From NCBI GenBank assembly GCA_002339085.1, contig DDDX01000076.1, positions 1 to 31,123 of the forward strand: a stretch of DNA of 31,123 nt, read 5' to 3'. Shown piece by piece: positions 7,785 to 15,241 of the stretch. Made by a program: the position numbers and the translations under genes. Source of the DNA: Cellvibrionales bacterium UBA1969 (GTDB lineage Bacteria > Pseudomonadota > Gammaproteobacteria > Pseudomonadales > UBA7434). Below the pieces are notes generated by a model. It was not told the origin of the DNA and did no database searches. It saw nothing but the letters and a program-made list of their open reading frames with translations. The stretch's first letter is position 1. Every line of letters begins with the position of its first letter.

Positions 7785-8477
7785 ATGCTAGCCACGACTC
7801 ATAACCGCCCAACCACTGCCGCCGTAAAAGGAAGACCCTTTGTGAACGCCATTCCACTCACCCCACATATCAAAAATGCCGAGGTATTAATTGCCAATAG
7901 TCATCGGCGACGCTACACCAACAAGAGTACCATTATTTTTGCCGGTGATACCTCTGAAACTCTGTATTACTTGGTAAAGGGATCGGTCACCGTTGCTATT
8001 GAAGACGACGAAGGCAAAGAAATCATTGTTGCCTACCTTAATGATGGCGACTTTTTTGGCGAGATGGGTCTGTTTGATCAAGAAGATCCACGCAGTGCTT
8101 GGATTCGCGCTAAAAGCGACTGCGAAGTCGCCGAAATCAGTTACAGCAAATTCCACGAACTGGTGCAAGAATACCCCGAACTGTTATTCTCGGTGAGCCA
8201 GCAAATGGCGACTCGACTCAGAAACACCACACGCAAAGTCGGCGATCTGGCCTTTTTAGATGTCACTGGTCGCGTGGCGCGCACCTTATTAGACTTGACC
8301 AAACAGCCCGATGCCATGACGCATCCCGATGGCATGCAAATCAAAATTACGCGACAAGAAATCGGTCGAATCGTCGGTTGCTCCCGCGAAATGGTCGGCC
8401 GTGTTTTGAAAGACCTGGAAGAAAAAGGACTCGTGAACGTAAAAGGAAAAACGATGGTGGTTTTCGGCACTCGCTAA
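7785..8477 (+). CDS. vfr: cAMP-responsive transcription factor Vfr/CRP
   Basis: Global regulator of the CRP family, closest in wording to Pseudomonas Vfr (RKVGDLAFLDVTGRVARTLL, GKTMVVFGTR). The N-terminal cyclic-nucleotide domain (about 40-135) has the cAMP contacts expected from CRP: E93 in FGEMGLF, R103-S104 in PRSAW and T148-T149 on the dimer helix. The C-terminal winged helix carries GCSREMVGR with R201, E202 and R206, matching the DNA-reading residues of CRP, so the same TGTGA-type site is expected. From ATG 7785 (AGGTGA 10 bases before) it is 230 aa, about 16-20 longer than Vfr or CRP. A GTG at 7842, with AAGGA 8-10 bases before it, would give 211 aa, the usual length; either or both may be used. 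A strong terminator follows. Confidence 0.95.
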   Translation: MLATTHNRPTTAAVKGRPFVNAIPLTPHIKNAEVLIANSHRRRYTNKSTIIFAGDTSETLYYLVKGSVTVAIEDDEGKEIIVAYLNDGDFFGEMGLFDQEDPRSAWIRAKSDCEVAEISYSKFHELVQEYPELLFSVSQQMATRLRNTTRKVGDLAFLDVTGRVARTLLDLTKQPDAMTHPDGMQIKITRQEIGRIVGCSREMVGRVLKDLEEKGLVNVKGKTMVVFGTR

Positions 8478-8531
8478 CCGTCAATCATCATTTAGCGCTT
8501 GATCATACTCCAGTACATTCCTGCGCAGGCT

Positions 8532-8564
8532 AAGGGCTTCTCACTATTGAGCAAGCCCTTTTTT
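8532..8564 (+). terminator. Rho-independent terminator after vfr
   Basis: A 12-base 5' arm AAGGGCTTCTCA (8532-8543) pairs with TGAG and AAGCCCTT (8548-8551 and 8553-8560), with one bulged C at 8552 and a CTAT loop. T-run at 8559-8564 follows. It ends vfr and separates it from convergent trpC, whose stop is 13 bases further on. On the minus strand there is no good T-run, so it is mainly for vfr. Confidence 0.9.
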
Positions 8565-8576
8565 ATGCTCTGAGGA

Positions 8577-9389
8577 TCAAAAAAACAAAGCAGCCAATTG
8601 CCGACCCGGATCCTCTGCTCGCATCAACGATTCGCCAACTAAAAAAGCATTGACCTGATGTTCACGCATAGCCGCAACATCGGCAGGGCTATGAATGCCA
8701 CTCTCAGTCACAACTATCCTATCATTAGGAATATCCGCTAATAATTGGTAGGTGTTATTCAAGTCGGTGTCAAAATGATGCAAGTCGCGATTATTAATAC
8801 CCACCAAGGTATTACCCAACGGTAACGATCGCATTAACTCCTCACGATTATGCACTTCAACCAATACATCCATACCGAGTTTTTGTGCGCAGGCATTAAG
8901 TTGTTCAAGCTGACGATCATTCAACGCTGCAACAATTAACAAGATACAGTCGGCGCCTAAGGTGCGCGCCTCATAAATTTGATAGGGGTCAATAATAAAA
9001 TCTTTACGAATGACCGGCAAAGTACAAGCCGCACGAGCTTGCTGTAAATAACTGTCTGAACCTTGAAAGAAATCAACGTCTGTCAGTACTGATAAACACG
9101 CTGCGCCGCCAAGCTGATAACTTTTGGCTATCGCTACCGGATCAAAGTCTTCACGAATCACCCCTTTGCTGGGCGATGCCTTTTTAATCTCGGCAATCAC
9201 GGCAGTGCCTTGCTGCTTAAGTGCAGACTGCATAGCAGTCACAAAGCCACGGCAACTATCGGCATCGGCGAGCATTCCTTCGAGTGTCTCTAGACTACGA
9301 CGTGCGCTTCGATCGCTAACTTCTTCACGTTTACGATTGAGAATTTTTTTTAAAATCGTCGGTGTTACTGATTGGGTTTCTGTACTCAT
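8577..9389 (-). CDS. trpC: Indole-3-glycerol-phosphate synthase
   Basis: Converts carboxyphenylamino-deoxyribulose phosphate to indole-3-glycerol phosphate with loss of CO2 and water. A single (beta/alpha)8 barrel of 270 residues; it is not fused to TrpF, unlike in E. coli. Active-site stretches are AEIKKASPSKG (66-76, with E67 and K69), RKDFIIDPYQ (128-137, K129), LVEVHNREEL (E178), GINNRDL (198-203), VTESGIHSP and LVGESLM near the phosphate site. Last gene of trpEGDC; it begins 34 bases after trpD, with only a weak ribosome site before the ATG. No trpF is near, so the isomerase is encoded elsewhere. Confidence 0.97.
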   Translation of the reverse strand: MSTETQSVTPTILKKILNRKREEVSDRSARRSLETLEGMLADADSCRGFVTAMQSALKQQGTAVIAEIKKASPSKGVIREDFDPVAIAKSYQLGGAACLSVLTDVDFFQGSDSYLQQARAACTLPVIRKDFIIDPYQIYEARTLGADCILLIVAALNDRQLEQLNACAQKLGMDVLVEVHNREELMRSLPLGNTLVGINNRDLHHFDTDLNNTYQLLADIPNDRIVVTESGIHSPADVAAMREHQVNAFLVGESLMRAEDPGRQLAALFF

Positions 9390-9423
9390 AAATTTTTTCT
9401 TGTTTTGATAAGCAAGCTTACGG

Positions 9424-10476
9424 TCATTGCTCAGTCGATTTGAGCAAACGAGTAAAATCGGCCAGTTCGGTCAATTTTTCAAAGGCCGTGCCTGCGGCAA
9501 TAATATCTTGCGCCATGGTCACGCCCTGCTGCCAATCATCGGCCCGACCAGCAACATAGATGGCGGCGCCAGCATTGAGAGCGATGATATCGGCGGCCGC
9601 TTGTTGCTTCGTACTAATGGCACCTTTTGTCTGGCCCAGTACCGATTTAATTAAGTCAAAACTGGCCTCGGCATCGGCGACAGCTAAGCAGTCAATGGTG
9701 GCTGGCTCAATGCCGACTTGCGTCGGTGAAATACGGTACTCAGTGATTTCACCTTGGACTAGTTCAGCCACTAGGGTGTCAGCCGCTAAACTGATTTCAT
9801 CAAGCCCATCGCTTGAATGAACAACCATCACATGGTGACTGCCTAGCTGACGTAACACCTCGGCTATCGGCCTAACTAAATCGGCCGAATACACACCCAA
9901 TAATTGATTCTTAACGCCAGCTGGATTAGTAATTGGCCCTAATACATTAAACAACGTGCGAGTGGCCAATTCTTTACGTGGACCTATTGCATGTTTCATT
10001 GCACCATGATGATTTTGGGCGAACATAAAACCCACGCCCACCTGTTCAATGCAATGCGCAACCTGTTCCGCACTTATATCTAAACGCACTCCCGCCGCCT
10101 CTAACACATCGGCCGCACCGCTTGAGCTACTGACTGAACGATTGCCGTGCTTGGCAACCTGACAACCAGCGGCTGCGGCAACAAAGGTGCTGGCGGTAGA
10201 CACATTAAATAATTTAGCACCATCACCACCAGTACCGACAATATCAACCAAATGCTCACCTTCAACCTCAACCGCCGTAGCCAACTCGCGCATCACGGTT
10301 GCCGCCGCCGCTATTTCATCAACGGTTTCACCTTTCATACGTAGAGCAACGAGAAAACCGGCGATTTGTGCTGGCGTCGCGTCGCCTGTCATAATCGTGC
10401 GCATCACCTCAACCATCGCATCTTTATCGAGGTCTTGCTGCTGTATCGCCGCTTCAATGGCCTGCTGTATCTTCAT
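9424..10476 (-). CDS. trpD: Anthranilate phosphoribosyltransferase
   Basis: Joins anthranilate to PRPP, giving phosphoribosyl-anthranilate. The 350 residues have the family layout: a small helical domain (1-70) and a large alpha/beta domain with the PRPP loop GTGGDG (81-86), NVST (91-94) and KHGNRSVSSSSG (109-120). SSDGLDEISL downstream carries the acidic metal pair. It is a stand-alone protein, not fused to TrpG as in enteric bacteria. It starts 15 bases after trpG and lies within trpEGDC, so it shares their transcript. Confidence 0.97.
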   Translation of the reverse strand: MKIQQAIEAAIQQQDLDKDAMVEVMRTIMTGDATPAQIAGFLVALRMKGETVDEIAAAATVMRELATAVEVEGEHLVDIVGTGGDGAKLFNVSTASTFVAAAAGCQVAKHGNRSVSSSSGAADVLEAAGVRLDISAEQVAHCIEQVGVGFMFAQNHHGAMKHAIGPRKELATRTLFNVLGPITNPAGVKNQLLGVYSADLVRPIAEVLRQLGSHHVMVVHSSDGLDEISLAADTLVAELVQGEITEYRISPTQVGIEPATIDCLAVADAEASFDLIKSVLGQTKGAISTKQQAAADIIALNAGAAIYVAGRADDWQQGVTMAQDIIAAGTAFEKLTELADFTRLLKSTEQ

Positions 10477-10491
10477 TTTAATGATTCATCC

Positions 10492-11070
10492 CTAGGCTTG
10501 GAGAAAATTATTCAATAATTCGTGACCGCACTGACTTAAAATAGACTCAGGATGAAACTGTACGCCTTCCACTGCTAGCGTTTTATGCCGCAAGCCCATA
10601 ATCTCATCGACGGTGCCGTCATCATGCTGAGTCCATGCAGTCATTTCAAAACAGTCTGGCAAGCTGTCTTTATCAACCACTAAGGAATGGTAACGGGTTG
10701 CCTCAAATGGCTGGTCTAAACCACTAAAAACACCCCCGTCATTATGATGCATCATTGACGTTTTACCGTGCATGACGGTTCGTGCACGCACCACCTTTCC
10801 ACCAAAAGCTTGGCCAATACTTTGGTGGCCAAGACAAATACCCAATAGCGGAATAACACCGGCAAACTGCTCAACAACAGCCAGTGAAATACCCGCCTCG
10901 TTCGGCGTACAAGGGCCAGGAGAAATCACAATCTTGGTCGGTTTTAAATCAGCAATTTCTGCACAGCTTATTTCATCATTGCGTACCACTTTAACATCGG
11001 CACCCAGTTCACCTAAATACTGTACTACGTTATAAGTAAATGAATCGTAGTTATCAATCATTAACAGCAT
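10492..11070 (-). CDS. trpG: Anthranilate synthase component II, glutamine amidotransferase
   Basis: Class I glutamine amidotransferase of 192 residues that feeds ammonia to TrpE. The catalytic triad is C79 in LLGICLGHQ, and H173 and E175 in QFHPES. The oxyanion motif SPGPCTPNEAG (50-60) is also typical. In many bacteria the same subunit serves PabB for folate synthesis, which may hold here because no separate pabA is visible. Its ATG overlaps the trpE stop as TAATG, so the two subunits are translationally coupled and probably made in equal amounts. Confidence 0.97.
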   Translation of the reverse strand: MLLMIDNYDSFTYNVVQYLGELGADVKVVRNDEISCAEIADLKPTKIVISPGPCTPNEAGISLAVVEQFAGVIPLLGICLGHQSIGQAFGGKVVRARTVMHGKTSMMHHNDGGVFSGLDQPFEATRYHSLVVDKDSLPDCFEMTAWTQHDDGTVDEIMGLRHKTLAVEGVQFHPESILSQCGHELLNNFLQA

Positions 11071-12608
11071 TACGATGATTCCTCATTCTGACTAGCCAAG
11101 GCAGCGGCACGAAACATAGCTCGGGCTTTATTCATGGTTTCTTTCCATTCAAGTCTCGGTATCGAATCGGCCACAACACCGCCGCCGGCTTGAACATTCA
11201 ATACCTGATCTTTAATCACTGCTGTGCGAATAGCGATCGCTGTATCCATATTACCTTGCCAGCTAATATAACCCACTGCACCACCGTAAATACCCCGCTT
11301 AACCGGTTCCACCTCATCAATGATTTCCATCGCTCGCACCTTAGGTGCACCACTCAAAGTACCCGCAGGCAATACGGCTTTCAGCACATCGATCGCCGTT
11401 AACCCGTTGCGCACTTTAGCAGTTACGTTAGAAACAATGTGCATCACATGCGAATAGCGCTCAACAATCATTTTATCGGTTAAGTTAACGCTACCAATTT
11501 CAGCAACTCGCCCTGCGTCGTTACGGCCAAGATCAATCAACATCAAATGCTCGGCTATCTCTTTAGGGTCAGCCAATAATTCCGCCTCTAAGGCTTTATC
11601 TTCTGCCTCGTCATAACCGCGTCGCCGAGTGCCGGCAATCGGTCTTACGGTGACCAGTTGATCTTCAACACGGGCTAAAATCTCTGGTGAAGAACCAACG
11701 ATTTGAAAGTCCTTAAGGTCTAAGAAATACATATAAGGTGAAGGGTTCAAGCCACGCAAAGCACGATAGAGATTTATTGGGGGAGCAGTAAAGGGGGCGC
11801 GCATCCGTTGCGAAGGCACGACTTGCATCACATCACCGGCCAGCGTGTAAGCTTTAATTTTTTCAACCACTTGTTCGTAATCAGCCTGACTAAAACCGGA
11901 TTTAAAATCTTCCTCTGTCAATGTAGGCACTTGATCAGACTGAACATCAGCAAGACCAATAGTCGGCAAGGGCTTGGCAAGCATTGGCAATTTGGCTGCC
12001 AGTTCATCGATACGATCGCAGGCTCTTTGTAACGCTAGCGCAGCTCGCTGCTCAAGGGTCTCAGCGGTTTCTGCACTGGGATCAGCATGGCTGATGATAT
12101 GAATCTTACCGGCCAAATTATCAAATACTAACACCTGTTCTGACACCATCAGTAAAATATCGGGGGTGCCCAATTCATCATCCGGCGTCGAAGCTTTTAA
12201 TTTTGGCTCGACATAACGAACCGTGTCATAGGCAAAGTAGCCCACTAAACCACCGAAAAAAGTCGGTAAACCCGCCAACTCTGGCGCGCGGTAACGCTGT
12301 TGAAATTGCTCGACAAACACCAACGGATCAGCCATCGACGCTTGTTCAATTATTTTTCCGTTATGTTCCACAGTGATGGCTTCATCAAATACTTTTAATA
12401 CCGTTTGGCAAGGCAAGCCAATGATCGAGTAGCGACCCCACTTCTCGCCACCCTGAACGGATTCAAATAAATAAGAGTAAGGGCCGGCCGCTAATTTATG
12501 ATAGGCGCTGAGCGGTGTGTCCATATCGGCCAACACTTCACGACTCACCGGTATTCGGTTATAGCCAGCTTGGGCCAGTTCGGTAAATTGTTCGAGGTTA
12601 AGATTCAT
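11070..12608 (-). CDS. trpE: Anthranilate synthase component I
   Basis: Makes anthranilate from chorismate using ammonia from TrpG; first committed step to tryptophan. The 512 residues comprise an N-terminal regulatory part, with the feedback-inhibition segment YSYLFESV (around 44-51; compare LLES in enteric TrpE), and the chorismate-binding C-terminal half with RPIAGTRRRG, PAGTLSGAPKVRAMEI, YGGAVGYISW and the terminal QAGGGVVADS. A TTG lies two codons upstream at 12614, but I prefer ATG 12608. The ribosome site before it is poor. It follows the leader described at 12646-12763, so expression is probably set by charged tRNA-Trp through attenuation and by tryptophan acting on the enzyme. Confidence 0.97.
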   Translation of the reverse strand: MNLNLEQFTELAQAGYNRIPVSREVLADMDTPLSAYHKLAAGPYSYLFESVQGGEKWGRYSIIGLPCQTVLKVFDEAITVEHNGKIIEQASMADPLVFVEQFQQRYRAPELAGLPTFFGGLVGYFAYDTVRYVEPKLKASTPDDELGTPDILLMVSEQVLVFDNLAGKIHIISHADPSAETAETLEQRAALALQRACDRIDELAAKLPMLAKPLPTIGLADVQSDQVPTLTEEDFKSGFSQADYEQVVEKIKAYTLAGDVMQVVPSQRMRAPFTAPPINLYRALRGLNPSPYMYFLDLKDFQIVGSSPEILARVEDQLVTVRPIAGTRRRGYDEAEDKALEAELLADPKEIAEHLMLIDLGRNDAGRVAEIGSVNLTDKMIVERYSHVMHIVSNVTAKVRNGLTAIDVLKAVLPAGTLSGAPKVRAMEIIDEVEPVKRGIYGGAVGYISWQGNMDTAIAIRTAVIKDQVLNVQAGGGVVADSIPRLEWKETMNKARAMFRAAALASQNEESS

Positions 12609-12645
12609 GGTCAATCCAGACTGTCAATTAATTGGGTTTAGTGTC

Positions 12646-12703
12646 AAAAAATAGTAGTCGCATGCATTGGGTATCAAGCCGACATCAACGCGACATCAAT
12701 GCA
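12646..12703 (-). promoter_or_regulatory. Candidate trp attenuator (two exclusive pairings and T-run)
   Basis: On the minus strand, between the leader peptide stop and trpE, two pairings compete for base 12663. Pairing A joins TGCATTG (12703-12697) with CAATGCA (12669-12663). Pairing B joins GTCGCGT (12694-12688) with ATGCGAC (12663-12657), with one G-T pair, followed after five bases by TTTTTT (12651-12646). A and B cross, so only one can form. A ribosome at the leader stop (12713) would cover the 5' arm of A and leave B free to terminate; one stalled at the Trp codons (12727-12719) would leave A free. B is a weak terminator (long loop, gap before the T-run), so the exact structure is uncertain. 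Confidence 0.5.
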
Positions 12704-12712
12704 AATTAGCGC

Positions 12713-12763
12713 TTATTGCCAACGCCATCGTCGAAAACTATTTTTCTTAATCACTGTATTCAC
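12713..12763 (-). CDS. trpL: trp leader peptide with two Trp codons
   Basis: A 16-codon frame ending in Arg-Arg-Trp-Arg-Trp-Gln-stop; the two TGG codons are at 12727-12725 and 12721-12719. It starts at GTG 12763 with GGA 7 bases upstream (a second GTG lies directly before it), and an in-frame TAG shortly upstream closes the frame. It begins about 34 bases after the predicted transcription start and is followed by trpE 105 bases later. Two Trp codons in 16, in a leader before trpE, are far above chance. I infer it is the ribosome sensor of charged tRNA-Trp, as in enteric trpL; attenuation has been reported for trpE and trpGDC of Pseudomonas putida. The sequence itself does not resemble enteric TrpL outside the Trp codons. 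Confidence 0.75.
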   Translation of the reverse strand: MNTVIKKNSFRRWRWQ

Positions 12764-12803
12764 CACGCTATCCGTCTAGATCAGTTGAAAAGGGTAGATA
12801 TTC

Positions 12804-12831
12804 ATTGTAGCGCAGTCCGTCACGCTCGCAA
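12804..12831 (-). promoter_or_regulatory. Predicted sigma-70 promoter of the trp operon
   Basis: On the minus strand, -35 TTGCGA (12831-12826), a 16-bp spacer and -10 TACAAT (12809-12804). It lies 30 bases after the rpe stop and 40 before the leader peptide, placing the start point near 12797. I see no TrpR-type operator across it, so control probably rests on the leader. The remainder of the 252-bp gap between rpe and trpE is the leader itself. Confidence 0.65.
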
Positions 12832-12860
12832 GCCGTTTATTATGCCTTTAATGGGCCGTT

Positions 12861-13532
12861 TTATACCAGCGAAGCCAGCTCAGCGCGCATTTGCTCGATA
12901 ACAACACGGTAATCCGGTTGGTTAAAAATCGCTGACCCTGCTACGAAAGTATCAGCGCCCGCCGCTGCTACTTCGGCAATGTTTTGAACTGAAATCCCAC
13001 CGTCAACCTCTAAGCGAATGTCGTGGGCCACAGAATCGATTAATTCACGCGCCTCAGCCAGTTTAGACAGGGTGGTGGGAATAAAAGATTGACCGCCAAA
13101 TCCGGGATTAACCGACATCAATAACAACATGTCAATTTTATCCATGACATAGCTGGCTGCATCCAAGGGAGTGGCCGGATTAAAGACCAAACCCGCTTGA
13201 CAGCCCGTATCCTTAATTAACTGCAGTGAGCGATCGACATGCTCGCTCGCCTCGGGATGAAAGGTAATATAGCTGGCTCCCGCCTCAGCGAAATCGCCAA
13301 TAATACGATCAACTGGACTTACCATTAAATGCACATCAATAGGAGCAGTAATGCCGTAGTCGCGCAATGCCTTACAAACCATTGGACCGATGGTCAAATT
13401 AGGCACATAGTGATTATCCATCACGTCAAAGTGCACAATATCAGCACCAGCTGCCAGTACTGTCTCAACCTCTTCACCAAGGCGCGCAAAATCAGCGGCT
13501 AAAATAGACGGGGCGATTTTAAAATCCATCAT
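12861..13532 (-). CDS. rpe: Ribulose-phosphate 3-epimerase
   Basis: Interconverts ribulose-5-phosphate and xylulose-5-phosphate in the pentose phosphate pathway. The 223-residue TIM barrel shows the family's residues: IAPSILAADF at the start, HFDVMDNHYVPNLTIGP with the metal His and Asp, DVHLMV, MSVNPGFGGQSF, LEVDGGI and FVAGSAIF. ATG 13532 is followed by a second Met codon; the first aligns with the E. coli start and has AGGT about 9 bases before it. It lies upstream of trpE on the same strand, as I recall it does in Pseudomonas, although there gph lies between them and here it does not. The trp promoter and leader begin right after it; some read-through from rpe into trp is possible because no terminator is seen between them. 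Confidence 0.97.
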   Translation of the reverse strand: MMDFKIAPSILAADFARLGEEVETVLAAGADIVHFDVMDNHYVPNLTIGPMVCKALRDYGITAPIDVHLMVSPVDRIIGDFAEAGASYITFHPEASEHVDRSLQLIKDTGCQAGLVFNPATPLDAASYVMDKIDMLLLMSVNPGFGGQSFIPTTLSKLAEARELIDSVAHDIRLEVDGGISVQNIAEVAAAGADTFVAGSAIFNQPDYRVVIEQMRAELASLV

Positions 13533-13624
13533 GAGTATTACCTGTTAAATAAGCGATCTGGGTAAGTCCAGCGTTTTGCGCTAAGATGACCCCAGTGATT
13601 CATTTAAGGAGATTTTACTGAACA

Positions 13625-14494
13625 ATGTCGCGGCCGACTAGCACACTTATTTACTGGATTCGACGCTATTTAGCGCAATTTTTAGCTCAAATAGCTAAAA
13701 TCATGGCGACTTTTATCGCCTCGTCGCTGGTACTTTGGCTGGTGGTTAGCAGCCAGCTTGGCTGGGCAGCCGATAAAAATGCCGTCTCTGCAGCGACTCG
13801 CGATCACCAACGCTCAGCCGATCTAACCATGCAAGCCTTAGCGGCGGCGGTAGAGCCCACCGAAGTCCTGTGGCTGAAAACCGATGATCAGCCCTTTTTG
13901 AGCCTTTATCGACCGGCCGTCGACGCCGCCCAAATGGCCATTATTTTACTGCCTAGCCAGCCCCATCAGATGGCGGATGGTGGGCTACTGCAAACACTCT
14001 ACCGTGACTTGCCGATTGCCGGATGGAGTGCACTAATCGTGGCATTGCCTGCTCAACCCAGCCAGCATGCTAATGAGCTCGTCAACGATGCCCACCACCG
14101 ACTTGCCATTCATAGAACGAATCAAGCGGTTGATCATATGATGGCCCAAGGCGCCGGCTCTACTGCGCTCATTGCGGATCGCTTATCCGCTCAATTGGCC
14201 ATAGAAACGGCGATTACACGATCTGAAATTACCAGCGGTTTAGTGCTCTGGCAGTTAGATCACCTGCTGTTATCTAGCGATAAACTCCAGCAGCTCGCGA
14301 GTAGCCAGATCACTTTGTTGGATATTCTCCCGGCAGACTTGCTTGCGCAGGACAAAATCAACCGCCGTCGACAGTTTCAGCTAGCCGGCTTCGGTCAAAA
14401 TTATCGGCAAATCTCTGTGCCTAAGGGTCAGGCTGCTATTCGCTATAGCAGTCGGCGAATTCAAGAGTGGATAGCCACTGAGTTTAAAAAATAA
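13625..14494 (+). CDS. DUF3530 family protein, probably exported
   Basis: A 289-residue protein of the DUF3530 type, which resembles alpha/beta hydrolases but has no assigned role. A hydrophobic stretch (about 27-44) followed by GWAAD suggests a signal peptide cleaved near residue 48-49; the 26 polar residues before it make an unusually long n-region. The recognisable core is QMAIILLPSQPHQMADGG and the GWSALIVALPAQP strand-turn. A clear GxSxG nucleophile elbow is absent: the equivalent place reads STALIADRLSAQL, so enzymatic activity is doubtful. The ATG at 13625 has AAGGAG 13 bases before it, rather far; ATG 13703 would give a normal-length signal peptide but has no ribosome site. It diverges from rpe across 92 bp and converges with murU. 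As I recall, Pseudomonas also has a DUF3530 gene next to rpe. Confidence 0.75.
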   Translation: MSRPTSTLIYWIRRYLAQFLAQIAKIMATFIASSLVLWLVVSSQLGWAADKNAVSAATRDHQRSADLTMQALAAAVEPTEVLWLKTDDQPFLSLYRPAVDAAQMAIILLPSQPHQMADGGLLQTLYRDLPIAGWSALIVALPAQPSQHANELVNDAHHRLAIHRTNQAVDHMMAQGAGSTALIADRLSAQLAIETAITRSEITSGLVLWQLDHLLLSSDKLQQLASSQITLLDILPADLLAQDKINRRRQFQLAGFGQNYRQISVPKGQAAIRYSSRRIQEWIATEFKK

Positions 14495-14521
14495 TATTAA
14501 TAAAATCAATAGTTTAATTGA

Positions 14522-15241
14522 TTATTCCTGCCGTTGATCAGCCAGCTTATCCTGCAGTGACTGCCAGCGAGCGGGCGTACCAATGTCGGCCCATTCTCCC
14601 TGAAAATACTCACCGCTGACCTGCTCGCCACGCATGGCTTCACGCAGCAATGGCCCCAGCGCTAAACGACCCTCAAATGGCAACACTGCGCCAAACAAGG
14701 CAGGCGAAATCACAGCGATTCCACTATACGTTAAGCGGCTCGCAGCTGCTGCTTGGCCTGCACTTTCAAGCACTTCACCATTATCGAGCAAATCAAAATC
14801 ACCCTCGGCATGATGGCTAGGGTTATCTACCAGTACCAAATGCGCCCAATACCCTGCAAGCGAATGCGCCAGTAAGTGAGGGAAGTCAATATCCGTCCAT
14901 ACATCGCCATTAATCAATAAAAAAGGCTGCTTACCCAGTAGCGGCAGCGCCTGAATAATACCGCCCGCTGTCTCAAGCCCGCCGCTGACTTCCGCCGAAT
15001 AATGAATCTTCACCCCCCATTGATGGCCATCACCTAAGCGCCGCTCAATGAGATGACCTAAATGGGCATGGTTGATAATAATTTCTTCAACGCCAGCCGC
15101 TGCCAAGCGCTCAATGTGATGAACAATTAAAGGTTTGTTTTGCACCTCAACCAAAGGTTTTGGCAAATGATCGGTGAGCGGGCGCATCCGCTCACCTCGA
15201 CCCGCCGCTAGAATCATGGCTTTTTTAATTTGATCTGTCAT
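14522..15241 (-). CDS. murU: N-acetylmuramate alpha-1-phosphate uridylyltransferase
   Basis: Nucleotidyltransferase that turns MurNAc-1-phosphate and UTP into UDP-MurNAc, letting the cell reuse wall sugars and bypass the fosfomycin-sensitive MurA step. It has 239 residues. The sugar-nucleotidyl signature is ILAAGRGERMRPLT (10-23) with KPL (28-30); the metal Asp is D113 in LLINGDVWTD, and GGLETAGG (87-94) binds the sugar. I chose ATG 15241, which overlaps the amgK stop as ATGA and puts the signature at the usual distance from the N-terminus; the frame is open 9 codons further upstream inside amgK. Distinguished from glucose-1-phosphate thymidylyltransferases by its size and by its pairing with amgK. 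Confidence 0.93.
   Translation of the reverse strand: MTDQIKKAMILAAGRGERMRPLTDHLPKPLVEVQNKPLIVHHIERLAAAGVEEIIINHAHLGHLIERRLGDGHQWGVKIHYSAEVSGGLETAGGIIQALPLLGKQPFLLINGDVWTDIDFPHLLAHSLAGYWAHLVLVDNPSHHAEGDFDLLDNGEVLESAGQAAAASRLTYSGIAVISPALFGAVLPFEGRLALGPLLREAMRGEQVSGEYFQGEWADIGTPARWQSLQDKLADQRQE

Noticed and set aside
7887..8470. Antisense open frames within vfr
   Set aside because: They mirror the coding frame of vfr; no ribosome site or family features.
12764..12860. TrpR operator over the trp promoter
   Set aside because: No CTAG-centred palindrome of the TrpR type was found around the -10/-35 boxes.
12716..12901. 61-codon plus-strand frame over the trp leader
   Set aside because: It overlaps the rpe end and the trp leader on the other strand, and has no ribosome site.
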